NCBI GenBank assembly: GCA_963932145.1 | Contig: OZ010580.1 | Location: 38,176,855-38,240,854 of the forward strand | Direction: 5' to 3' | Length of the DNA: 64,000 nucleotides | DNA from: Acanthosepion lycidas | Lineage: Eukaryota > Mollusca > Cephalopoda > Sepiida > Sepiidae | Part shown: in pieces, positions 21,702 through 31,259 of the stretch | How positions within the stretch are numbered: position 1 is the stretch's first letter | How the letters are laid out: every line of letters starts with the position of its first letter | The notes under the pieces: generated by a model | Told to the model about the DNA's origin: nothing | The model's input: the letters and a program-made list of their open reading frames with translations, nothing else | The model's database searches: none | Program-made: the position numbers and the translations under genes

Positions 21702-22640
21702 TTTTTTTTGTTTCATCTCAAACAAGGCAATAATGCCATGAGGAGGCAGAGAGTGTCAAAGAGTGAAAGATTTTAGTGAGGAAAGGACAATAAGAGAACA
21801 GGATTCAGAAAGACAGAAGATGGCGATTGACATTGCATTTAAATCTTTGAGGATTGTTAGTGGCAGAGAAGCAAAAAATCAGAAAGTGAGAAGTGTGAGA
21901 AAAAAAACTGTTATGTTGGTGTAAAAATAATGTCGTTTTCTCACATATGTTACTATGTGAGAAAACGACATTATTTTTGCACCAACCTAATATAAAAGAA
22001 GTGTTGATTGTATCTAGCTAGTTCAATAGTAAAACGGTGAGACCAACTTGCCAATCTAGTTGCACTATATGTAATTTGAGCAAATATATATGGCATTTTA
22101 ACGTGTATTCATGTAGTACTGGAATATATAGCATGCTTAAATTCCTGTAGTCAGGGCACTCGGGGAAATAGTCTCATCAGAACAGCTGCTATGAAGATAT
22201 TTGCTGAAAAGACAAAGGGAAGCCATGTCACATCAGTGAGAAAGTGACTGAAGTTGAGATGTCAGGTCAAGACCTATAACATTACAGATCCTTTGAATTT
22301 TGTCAAGAATCTCTAGATGTATTACAGAAGTACCAGACCAGATATGGCAGCAATATTCAATGCTCTGATGAATGGTAGATTTATAAATGTGCAAGATTGA
22401 TTCTGATAAGAAACATTTTCTGGCACAACACAGTGAACCAACTTTCTTTGCAATAGATATAGCAATTGATTCAATATAATCACTCCACTTTATGCCAGTG
22501 GAAAATGTGAACCTAAGATGGCATAAAGTGTTGCTGTTCTGGAGTTTAGCATCAGCTATGCTGATGGCAGGCAGCAAAGGTTCTCTGTGGTGATTAAATG
22601 GAAACAACTGCTCAAAAAGTACCTACAATCAGTAGTTAAC
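21702..22640 (-). pseudogene. Truncated LINE fragment, same family, split by a MITE
   Basis: The open part 22233-22607 (minus) carries the region after the RT catalytic domain: ISIADAKLQNSNT, FSTGIKWSDYIES, KKVGSLCCARK, IYKSTIHQSIEYCCHIW, and a DLTSQLQSLSH end. It is 5' truncated near 22640. The 3' untranslated part (21725-21905, plus 21995-22230) matches the 18-kb copy and ends in an A-rich tail at about 21702. An 80-bp MITE sits at 21911-21990. No catalytic residues are present, so it is inactive. Confidence 0.85.
21911..21990. mobile_element. 80-bp palindromic MITE (mariner-type ends), loop variant
   Basis: The ends are TTATGTTGGTGTAAAAATAA and, reverse complemented, TTAGGTTGGTGCAAAAATAA. 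The arms run into GTCGTTTTCTCACATA around a short loop, giving an almost complete hairpin. The outer ends match the copies at 32.1 and 44.6 kb, but the inner arm differs (CTCACATA, not TTGACGT). TA follows the right end. The terminal motif resembles cecropia-type mariner/MADE1 ends. Confidence 0.9.
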
Positions 22641-22644
22641 AAGG

Positions 22645-23125
22645 CCAAGAAATGTAAATTTTAATGCCTCCAACTAGAGTTAACCATTATTTTCCCCACA
22701 TATCTGCATAAACTCCGCCTCTTGCTCTGTAACTATCTACCTCAAGTGCCTCTAGGGCATTATACAGAATGAACATCATTATAAAAAAACAAAGATGGCC
22801 AAATATGAAAACTGAAAAAACAAAACAAAACATATGACCATTTAACAAATATAAGTTCATCAGTGCAACCCTAATACATAAATATATATAATTTCGAATC
22901 CTGCTAGAGAGCATATATTTTTCTTTAATAAGATTTCTTGAATATTCAGACCAGCAGACAAAATAAATATACTGTTAAATAAATAAACAGTTTTGTAAGA
23001 GAAGAAGATTACTTATAAAATACCACTGGATGCCTTTTATATCTATTTTTAATCATAGCAGGCATAGGCCTATACACAATATTTTTATAAATAGTGCATA
23101 AATTTTTGTTGAGATTTTTAGGATG
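22645..23125. other. AT-rich spacer, no gene seen
   Basis: Short frames only. Confidence 0.4.
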
Positions 23126-23129
23126 AGGA

Positions 23130-23710
23130 GTTATTATTTACATGATTTGCATACAGACTATTATCCTGATCTGAGTTGTTATCACAATATTTTGCCCATT
23201 GTAGCTTCCGACATTTATCAGGTGTACATTGATCTTAGTAATGCACAGAAATATAGGGGTAGACTGTTGTCATTCCACTGGATTCTTATTTTTAGTACTG
23301 CTCAGTTATTACTCACCCTATTTCCATTGTGTACACTGCCCACCCCAGATTACTGTCTCAGCAAATTTATTATTTAACACTAGGCTATTGTCCTATTTGG
23401 AGAACTTGGAGCCTTAAACCTAGCCTGCCTGCTGATGAGTGCTTCTACTTGTCATGGTTAACTGCACTCACTGAAGCTTTTTCTCTTTAGTTACAACTGT
23501 TGCTGTTGAAAATTTGCTATCATTTGTCTTTCTTTATTCGTGCTTCCCGTATCATACTTATTTAATAATTATGATAACCACTAATGATGAAGGCCAGAGG
23601 GCAAAATGGCTGAAACATTGTGATGGCAAATATGAAGACAATAGTCCATATGTAAATAGTGTAAATAATGATAACTCATCCTCCCAGAAATTCAGGCAGA
23701 ATTCAACACA
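23130..23710. repeat. Foldback repeat FB, copy 2, best hammerhead-like core
   Basis: The left arm (about 23140-23220) and right arm (about 23575-23690) are diverged inverted copies. The middle GGGGTAGACTGTTGTC...GCTCAGTTATTACTC matches the middle of the 63.4-kb copy. In the right arm, ATGATGA (23584-23590), a stem-II segment AGGCC...GGCT, GAAAC (23612-23616) and GTC (23644-23646) are spaced as in a hammerhead. ACATTGT can pair with ACAATAGT across 23615-23645 with one bulged A, giving stem III. The first core base is A instead of C. Confidence 0.7.
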
Positions 23711-23870
23711 TTCATGAATCAACACTTTAATCCACTAGCCTATTGTTCCGTAGGACAATTCTCTGTTGAAAATTTTGAAGCCTTAAATCTAACCTGCTGC
23801 TGTTTGTCATGCTTGGATGAATTCACTGAAGCTTTTCTCTTTTGTTACAGCAGTTGTCATTTATTGTTCT
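23380..23870 (+). repeat. Local direct duplication, offset about 350 bp
   Basis: CTAGGCTATTGTCCTATTTG ... GAAGCTTTTTCTCTTTAGTTACA (23384-23495) recurs as CTAGCCTATTGTTCCGTAGG ... GAAGCTTTTCTCTTTTGTTACA at 23737-23850. Shared inner text is TTGGAGCCTTAAACCTAGCC / TTGAAGCCTTAAATCTAACC. Confidence 0.8.
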
Positions 23871-23879
23871 TGTAGTAAA

Positions 23880-24620
23880 GAAAAGAAAAAAAAACCCTGT
23901 AAACTTATAGTAGGTATAAATGCCTGCAATAGGTTTCTTCTGTCTCTTGTCCGCAACACATGTAGCCAAATCACAGTTCAAACAATAGTCCACCATAACA
24001 GTCCAACAGGAAATGTAGAAACAATAAAATGGGGTCACAAATCCAACCTTAACTTCTCACCAGCAAAAATGCATGTTCATCCACCAAGCACAGAAAAAAT
24101 ACTACCCTTGTAAGCAAAAAACAATGGCTTTTATTCACCAAGCAATTTTTCTGATTGGCCACGCCATTCAGGGGAGGAAAGAACATTAGCACAGATTCTG
24201 ATACTCAAAGTAGCAGATTTTTACTAACTATTTTTGGTAATTTTGCTTCGGCAGCTTGCACACAAAACACAAACTCTTTTTCAAGGTAGGTGATTATCTC
24301 TTTCACTACAATTCTTTATTAGCAGCACCCATATGCTACTTACTTCTAGTCTAGATTTGCTAAGGGAGGTTCTTATAGCCTAGCATATGTATAAATTACC
24401 TTTGGAATACAAATATTTATACTGCAATAAATCACTAATTCCCAACTGAAAATTTATCTAAATTCTTTCAATTCTGACATAAAGTTTTTTTATGGTTAAT
24501 TTTTAACTAATTCTTATTTTTTTAATTTTTGTTTTTTATCACTTAATCAGAAGAGAGAGATGGAGAGAGGTGACAACATAACAATAGATTTGCTCTTTTT
24601 GCACCTGTAATGGCTAAAGA
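23880..24620. other. Spacer, no gene seen
   Basis: Plus and minus open frames of 98 and 71 codons overlap at 23817-24113, without domains. Confidence 0.4.
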
Positions 24621-24624
24621 AGCA

Positions 24625-24935
24625 CAGTGGAGTAATGGATAGCAGCTCGGATTGAGGAATCAGAGAGCCAAGTTCGAATTTTAGTTGAATCCATTACATT
24701 CACTTATATGCCAATAACTTTGGGAAAGGTATGAATCCTCTTCTTCTCCCCCCAGCTATGGTTAAATAGCAGGACAGACTGGGTTCTATAGCCTTAGGTG
24801 GCAACTGGTCTACCACAGAAAGAAATGAGAACCTACTACGGGAAAAAAATCTGCCTCTTCAGTCATGTATTGAAAGATACATGATCGTCTCAGCATGTAT
24901 CACGCATAACACATAACTGACTGAATGGTCAACTG
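24625..24935 (+). repeat. tRNA-derived SINE, tail type A
   Basis: Best-preserved copy here. The head GTGGAGTAATGGATAGCAGC, then TCGGATTGAGGAATCAGAGA, holds the A box, and AGTTCGAATTTTAG is the B box. The central block is GGGAAAGGTATGAATCC, CCCCAGCTATGGTTAAATAG and CAGACTGGGTTCTATAGCCT. The tail is CTACTACGGGAAAAAAATCT, CAGTCATGTATTGAAAGATA and CATAACTGACTGAATGG. The head would be the Pol III promoter of the parent element. Confidence 0.92.
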
Positions 24936-24939
24936 ATTT

Positions 24940-25810
24940 AATGCATCATCCCTGTAAAACAAATTCTCTTGATTCTGATTCAAATATTAAAATCAGTGAA
25001 AAAAATTAGTCAAAAATTATTAAATATACTTAATTTTGAAATCTCAAACTATTTCTCTTATGTGCTACTAATACAATTACTATTACAGGTGCCTTGGTGT
25101 TGAACAATTAATAGCAGGTTTGTTTAGTTGAACATTACAACTGAGTAATAAATCTGATCCTAACTTGATAGGGGCTCAAAAAATAACACTAAAATGACCA
25201 ATACTAAAATATATATTAAAAACACTTTTATTATTGACACTGATATTTTGAAAGTTTATATATTTTCTGTCACATAAGACCCTTGTCCTGTTTAGATTTA
25301 ATATTACAATATCATTTTATTAGGCTTGGTAAAAGTATTGACAGCTTATGGCATATGATAAACATCAGCCTGATGGATACATCAACTACATATAAGGCCC
25401 AATAAATATTTTGGGACCAGCAGATCTTATGTGCCAGCAAAATTTGGTAGGTTTTCTTCATTATGATTTCACACTAATATAGAATTTGTTAAAAGTCAGC
25501 TTTCTTTTATTTGAAGTATACAGCTCTTCTTTATTATATACTTTGAGTTCAGAATCAGATGTCATTCGAATGGACAGATCTGACATCTCTTCCAATAGCC
25601 ATTAAGTTGGCCATTGGCCAAGTTCATAGCTGATGATAGCTTCCAGAGGCTCAGTGGCTTTTTTTTTTCTCTCTTCTTTGGCAAGATGGATTTTACTCCT
25701 GATGTCTGATATGACATTGCTGCTATAAAATATGAGCTCTCTTTGTGATGTATCCTCTGCCTGGATCCCATCCCCCTCATTTATTGCGATCTTGCATGTT
25801 GAGAACACTC
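24940..25810. other. AT-rich spacer, no gene seen
   Basis: AT-rich up to about 25540. From 25560 composition is closer to even; see the candidate exon next to it. Confidence 0.4.
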
Positions 25811-25812
25811 AC

Positions 25813-25928
25813 CTTGCTATTTTGCCAATCTGGTTTATGCACTTTGGCCACAGCTGGAAATTTTCATGCCTTTCCCATTGCCATCCAATGGTATGTATGC
25901 CCAGAAGCACTGATCCTTTACAATTTAT
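25813..25928 (-). other. Candidate 116-bp exon with strong splice signals
   Basis: On the minus strand a long pyrimidine-rich tract (TTTCTCTTTTTATTCTCTGC ... TCTCTTTTCTTTGGCTTGCAG) ends in AG just before 25928. The other boundary is AAG/GTGAGTG, a near-consensus donor, below 25813. Between them only one frame is open; it begins INCKGSVLLGIHTIGWQWER and ends NQIGKIAR. The composition is more balanced than in the flanks. I do not recognise the peptide. It could be one exon of a gene that spans the window, a noncoding exon, or chance. Confidence 0.3.
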
Positions 25929-26167
25929 CTGCAAGCCAAAGAAAAGAGAGACTCAGCAGAGAATAAAAAGAGAAAGCAAAGCACATATGATAAGCTTACT
26001 AATATTTGGCAAGGGATCAGTCTGTTCTCTTGATCCTCATGGCAAAATCCAGTGATGAAATCCAAATACTATCCTCCTGGGACAATCTGTCTGCTTAGAT
26101 TTCCTTGACTCACTGCCAAATTTGTCAGGGTTTTTAGCACAGATGTGACACTGATTAGTGAGCACAG

Positions 26168-26192
26168 TAATTTCTCTCTCTCTCTCTCTCTT
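26168..26192. repeat. (TC)n microsatellite
   Basis: Pure TC repeat. Confidence 0.9.
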
Positions 26193-26224
26193 TGGATCAG
26201 TCATCATTTGTAATTGTGATGGAG

Positions 26225-26335
26225 TATCATCAATAATTAATTGATTGATTAGTTTTTTTACAGTATATCAACCCTATGTGGGTTATTTAAAGAAAAGACA
26301 TATTTTGGCTTGTAATAATAATTCTTTTTTTTTAT
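26225..26335 (-). repeat. SINE tail fragment, tail type C
   Basis: TTAATTGATTGATTAG, ATATCAACCCTATGTGGGTT and ATTTAAAG match the reverse-complemented 3' tail of the 5S-tRNA SINEs at 29.65 and 52.9 kb. Only the tail is left. Confidence 0.75.
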
Positions 26336-26394
26336 TTTTCAAATGAATATTACATTAACATTTTTTTACGATAATAGATTTCTCAATTCCCCCT

Positions 26395-26925
26395 CTTATC
26401 ACTCCTTCTATAATTTATGAAGGCTTCCTTCCTAACCTTTTGTTTGAAGTAGTGTGGAATGTCAACATCTTGATTATATCATTATTTTCTCTTTGAGTTA
26501 CAAGTGCTATCCATTTTAGTTGTTGCTGCTGTTGAAAGTCCTCAAATGATATGATTTCTATTATTTGTACAGCTGACCAAACAACCAGTACTACTTTCAG
26601 TAGAAATTTATAAAATCTTTTTCTTGAAACAATTTTTCCGGAAAATAGTTTTCTCAAGTCCAATAGCTGTTATTACTCTTTCTAGTACTGACAGGGTTTT
26701 TCTTCCTAATCTTTCATTTGAAGCAGTGTAGAATGTCAAGATGTTGATTATATATTAATTTTTCTTTGTGTTACACATGATATCTATTTTAGTTGTTGCT
26801 GCTGTTGATAATCCTCAAGTGATGTGGTTTCTGTTATTTGGTACAATTCTTTGTTTGTGATTCTGTAGCACCAGTCCACAAGGTTTGAAGAATTATGGTA
26901 TTCACTTACTGAAAGCCATTATTGG
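26395..26925 (-). repeat. Unclassified repeat R3, two tandem copies
   Basis: Two head-to-tail units (about 26395-26655 and 26660-26925) share text with 40.6 kb (plus) and 46.6 kb (minus). On the minus strand each unit encodes a similar peptide core: in one, a run of glutamines, then LKW, RENNDIIKMLTF, HTTSNKRLGRKPS; in the other, INILTFYTASNERLGRK, then LERVITAIGLEK. The longest open frame is 26415-26663. I do not recognise the peptide. Confidence 0.7.
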
Positions 26926-27179
26926 CCATTGATCTGAGAAAGCAGTTGTATACAACTGACAGTTTAGATATTTCTGAACAGGTTTGGTGCCATGCATGAC
27001 ATCCATATGAAAGTCCCAATCTGATGACACTATTTAATAGCATGACTTGAGTTTTCAGGTTAATGTTATTTTTTTTTTGTTATCTTATTTCAATTAAAAA
27101 GATTTCTTTTGATTTCATTACCACAGGATGTCATAGCAACATGTACTTTTAAGAAAATATCAAAATTTATTTTTTATAG

Positions 27180-27500
27180 TTATTCACCCAATATAAGTCT
27201 CAAGAGCTACTCAAGGTAGAGGGTTACTGAATAAGGAAGTAAGTAGTGTATATTATGAGTATATATAGGATGATATTTGATTTTAGACTTGAAGAGGTTA
27301 AGATCCTAGTGAATTGAGAAGTGTCCCTTCAAGTGTCTGTTCTACAAAGTAACAGTTCTTGGGAAGAAGCTGCTTGAGTGAAACTTCCTCTCTACACATG
27401 GAATACAAAAGGAAAGAGGATGTGTTGACCCTGTGTTTATAGCATGGTGGGTCCTAGCTGTGAACTTTTGAGCTGATGAAGTCTAAGATTGAGGAAAATA
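27180..27500 (+). repeat. Interspersed repeat R1
   Basis: Nearly complete copy: CCAATATAAGTCTCAAGAGC, GGTTACTGAATAAGG, TTTTAGACTTGAAGAGGTTA, CAAAGTAACAGTTCTTGGGA, GAGTGAAACTTCCTCTCTAC and ATGGTGGGTCCTAGCTGTGA. Confidence 0.85.
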
Positions 27501-27554
27501 TGAAATATCCATAATATAAATATATGCCTTACTCTCTGGAGAAGTATACTCCTT

Positions 27555-27690
27555 TTAGTTGTTATGCTTACATTGTTTTAGCTTTTGTGCTTAATTCAAG
27601 TGCCCTTCATATCACTCTGTAACCCTCACAGAATTTTGATTATTCAATCCACAGTTTAGATTGTTCTTATGTTGCTTAGGGATTTCCTCA
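27555..27690. repeat. Fragment of foldback repeat FB (left side)
   Basis: GTTATGCTTACATTGTTTTA, GCTTTTGTGCTTAATTCAAG and TAGATTGTTCTTATG follow the order of the left arm and middle of the 19.7-kb copy. No right arm follows. Confidence 0.5.
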
Positions 27691-27691
27691 T

Positions 27692-28525
27692 ATCAGTAAC
27701 TGGGGCAAAAGCTGGCTTATTAATTTTAACACATCTAAAACTAAATTTCTCTCCATTAATCATGTGAGAGACTTCTCTCTGCCTCCCATGAGCATGGCTG
27801 ATGCTAACCTCCAGAAAAAAAGTGACTTGTTATACCTTCTCAATCTAACATTCTCAGCTGACATGAAATGAAAAGACTATATTGAATCCATTCCTCGGTG
27901 AGCTGCTAAGAAAGTTGGTTCACTGTGTTGTCCGGAATCTATCATACATATCTATAAGTCTACCATTTATTGTTTAGAATATTGCTGCCACATATGGTCT
28001 GGTTCTTCTGCTATTTACCTTGAGCTCCTTGATAAAATCCCAAGAAGAATCAGCAATATTATTGATCCTGATCTGATGCCTCAGCTTCAGGCACTTTCTC
28101 ATAAGTATAAGGTTGCCTCCCTGTGCCTTTTCTATAAATACTTTCATGGTAATAGTTCAGATGAACTCTTCACTATGATGCCAAGACTTTTTCAGTTTAA
28201 GTGCAGTACAAGACTGTCATCAAGATCTCATCAATTTACAGTTGAGCAGGCTAGATGTAACCATAATGTCTGTCCTAACAGTTTCTTTTCTCGCACTTCT
28301 CACTTGTGGAACTCTCTTCCAGCTCCATGCTTTACAGCCAACTTTAATGTTCAAAAATTTAAATGCAATGTCAATCGCTATCTACTATCCCCCCCGATTA
28401 CTCTTTTTCTTCTCACACATTAGTGATATTACTATTTCTAATTCTTCCACACCCACTAACCCCTTGCGTCTTAGTGGCCTTTGCTGCCTTGCATCCAGTG
28501 AAATTGATTAAAAAAAAGTTAATAC
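27692..28525 (+). pseudogene. Truncated Jockey/CR1-type LINE, C-terminal region
   Basis: Translation starts just after the RT catalytic box: WGKSWLINFNTSKTK-like, then MSMADANLQK, DYIES, KKVGSLCC, IYKSTIYCLEYCCHIWSG and ELLDKI. It continues in one open frame (28076-28423) with MPQLQALSHKYKVASLCLFY, KYFHGNSSDEL, SFFSRTSHLWNSLPAPCF and NRYLLSPP. This is the usual LINE C-terminal tail for this group. The 3' untranslated region includes CTTAGTGGCCTTTGCTGCC and ends GAAATTGATTAAAAAAAAG at about 28518. Endonuclease and RT core are absent. Frames are broken before 28076. Confidence 0.85.
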
Positions 28526-28769
28526 ACACCCAGTCTTATTCATTTTTGTGTCACTTCTTCATTTCTTCACTGGACCAGAGTAAAATGACTTTTCAGCTCC
28601 TACCAAACTCAGAGACTGAACTCACAACTAACAGGGAACCAGATATACTTTAACAAATGCTTTATTCCAAGTGTCTCTTAGACAGTCCAGTGGTGTCATT
28701 TTGGTACATTAAACCTAATTTCTGTACTTAGGTGATATAATATTATAGAGTGTTTTAATCAGGGGAATC

Positions 28770-29440
28770 GTGAAATTTGGAAGGAGCCTCCAGTTCTGGG
28801 CAAGAGTTACACTATGACATGGCATTTAATGAAGGATGCCACGATCAGTGTCTTTTAGCTTGTATTCATTTCTATGCCTAATCAACTAAAGAAGTTGTTA
28901 GTGACTAATATTCTCTGACTCTTTCAATTATCTTATCCCCCAATGTTGTTTTCTGTATACCATCTTGACTTCTGTCCAAAGTTGTTGATAACCACCATTT
29001 TCCATCCATATATGATCTGCTATATGTTTTCTGTGTCTCTCTCCCCATACTATAGCCTTTTGATGTTTCTCCATTCTTATGTTTAGTAAGCAACTCTCCC
29101 TTTTATTCCTTACTACTGCATGGAATTGTATACATACAGTTCTTGATCATGTTTTCTTTATTTTGTGACTCACTTGGTTTGGAAGGGATATCTCCAAAGG
29201 ATTGAATTGCTTCTGAATACTGTCCTGATGTTGTATGGACCATAGATCTTCTGAATCTTTTCTACTATATTTCTTATGTATAGAAAACAGACAATGGTAG
29301 TCTTTTTATTGTTATCCTTGACTTTTTCTGTCTCTGCTTGTGGAAGCTGATATTCTGATATTCTGATTGCAGAGTTGTTATCTGGGAAGCATTTTCTCCT
29401 CTCCAGTTGATATAGGCCTGGGTTATTAGTTTGAGCCAAT
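28770..29440 (-). pseudogene. Decayed retroelement C-terminus with GIY-YIG-type region
   Basis: On the minus strand the open part 29170-29439 carries CFLYIRNIVEKIQK and YNIRTVFRSN. This is the conserved segment just before the GIY-YIG endonuclease in Penelope-like and related retroelement polyproteins. Further on, in shifted frames, come CMYTIPCS, HIADHIWMENGG, VKMVYRKQHWGIR and LKESEN, which follow the usual order of that endonuclease (HI.DH.W, then REHW..R.LKE). Several frameshifts and stops make it dead. No RT core is visible upstream. Confidence 0.65.
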
Positions 29441-29647
29441 GCTGTAGGCTGTAGATGATTCCTTTCTGAACACTGTATCGATAGTGGAAAATTGAAAGTC
29501 AGGTATTATCCAGTGAATGTTGGCATATAATATCTGGATATCTACAACCAATACACTATCCAGGAACAACAAACAATCTTTTGTCTCTTTTTCTACTGTG
29601 AAATTTTAAAAAAGTGTTTTTATTGAGATTCACGTAGTCTTGACCGA

Positions 29648-29998
29648 CTGATTGATTGATTTGTTTTTTATGGCTTATCAACCTTTTGCAGGTTATTTAA
29701 AGCCAGAAAATATTTTTAGATTGTAAGAATTTTGTGGGGATGATAATAATTTACTGATACAAGTCCTACTAATTAACCCATAACTGGAGGAAGAAGAGTT
29801 GAATACATATCTTTGCACATAAGTAAATATAACAAACCTGATTAGAATTGGTATCCGGCTCTCCACTTTACAATTCCAAGCTGTTATCCATACATCTAAG
29901 CTTACAGTACTTGGTATTCCTAAATGGTCACCCATTAAGATACTGACCAAGCTCAATGTTGCTTAACATCAGTGATCATACAAGATCCTGGTGTGGCC
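29648..29998 (-). repeat. Composite SINE: 5S rRNA-like + tRNA-like head
   Basis: Read on the minus strand, a 5S-rRNA-like segment (about 29905-29998) starts GGCCACACCAGGATC and runs through ATGTTAAGCAACATTGAGC, GGTCAGTATCTTAATGGG and GGAATACCAAGTACTG. A tRNA-like unit follows with GGATACCAATTC as B box. Next come the central block and tail type C (TTTAAATAACCTGCAAAAGG, TTGATAAGCC, AATCAATCAATC). The same order occurs at 52.56-52.95 kb, so the 5S+tRNA head belongs to a family and is not a chance join. Confidence 0.85.
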
Positions 29999-30129
29999 AG
30001 AGTATGAAGGTGTTATCTATATACTGGATGTTTCGTTTAAATTTGACAGAGTCTAATGTTTTTATTTTTTATGATTGATTTGAAATATCTGAAAACAGTG
30101 AACAGCATTGTGAAACGTAGTCATTACTA

Positions 30130-31165
30130 TTTTAGAAGTGTCAGAGCTAACTGATATGGATGAGTTGAAGCCACCCTGAATAATGGAAAAAGGTAACGTG
30201 CATCATGACAATTTGTGCCGGTCATCAAAATGCCACAATCATGACTGCTGCTCAATGCCCTTTGAACAGTGTGAAAAAAATATAAGACGTGAAATGGAGA
30301 GATACAATGAGACTGTGAGGCAGTGGCATATAGGAAAAAAAACAGAAGATGTTCTGATTGCCACTGTAAACCAGAATTCATCAAAAAACTGCAGAAGAAA
30401 GAGATTGAAGATGCAGACAAGGGAATGTGGGCTTTGGTGCAGGAAATGGGTGTTGAAATTTCCACTGGCCTCGAATAAGGATCTCCGCTGTCAGTCATAC
30501 AAGAGATGTAATGGTCAACTTCTTTAAAAACAAAAAAAAGGCCTGAGAAAACTGTCTGACAAAAGCAAAGAAACTCCTGAACAAGGTGAAACATCCTGTT
30601 GAAACAGGGACAATCTGGTTCTTCTCTGATGAAAAGAATTTTTGTCAGGACCAGCTGCACAACAGCTTGCATACAATCCATATGACATTCCTTGTGCTAT
30701 GAAGACCAAGTTTCCCCAAACTGTAATGGTGTGTCTCCAGTGAGATTGACATCATGCCACCTCACATCTTTGAACATGGTCTCAGGCACAATTCAGATGT
30801 GGAGTTGCTGAACACCATTGATGGCTGCTGGAAGACCTTATGTGGGTCAGCAAAATTTAATTCCCTGCTACACCTCCAAGAAGAGTCAGAAGTTTTGTCA
30901 GATAATTTTTATGACTTCACCAGCTCCAATGTCTGCTCCCTAACTTCTTTAATTGTAATGCCATGAATTATTATTTGTTGGGTAGGGTTGAAAAAGATAC
31001 CAGCAGCATACCAGCATCACCTGTAACACCAAGGCCAGGCTGATTGACAAGATTAAGGAGGTGTTTGAGATTCTGCCTAAGGACATAGTGATGCCACATG
31101 TGCCAGCTTCCAGGAGTTGTATCAAAGTCATGGTAGATGTTGAAGTTGACTTCCTTGAATGAATT
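30130..31165 (+). pseudogene. Dead mariner-like transposase
   Basis: Pieces of an IS630/Tc1/mariner-type transposase occur in order but in all three frames: a CQSYKRCNGQLL-like segment after the N-terminal region (30183-30527), a LRKLSDKSKETPEQ-like linker, LVLL with EKEFLSGPAAQQ where DEKNF is expected, then AMKTKFPQTVMV, MPPHIFEHGLRHNSDVE, and near 30930-31160 an N..NAMNYYLLGRVEKDT segment, corresponding to the NPLDYYVW box, then a C-terminus close to VDVE.DFLE. The best single frame is 30183-30527. Terminal inverted repeats were not found. A related fragment lies at 59.44 kb. Confidence 0.75.
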
Positions 31166-31259
31166 TGTCTTTTGATTATTATATCCTGGATGTCACTTTT
31201 CTATCTGTATCTGTGCTAATGGTTGGATTTGGTGATGTTTCCTTAGAGAATTTTATGTA

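Noticed and set aside
30127-30681. 184-codon minus-strand frame
   Set aside because: It is antisense to the dead mariner-like transposase, whose plus-strand motifs explain the sequence.
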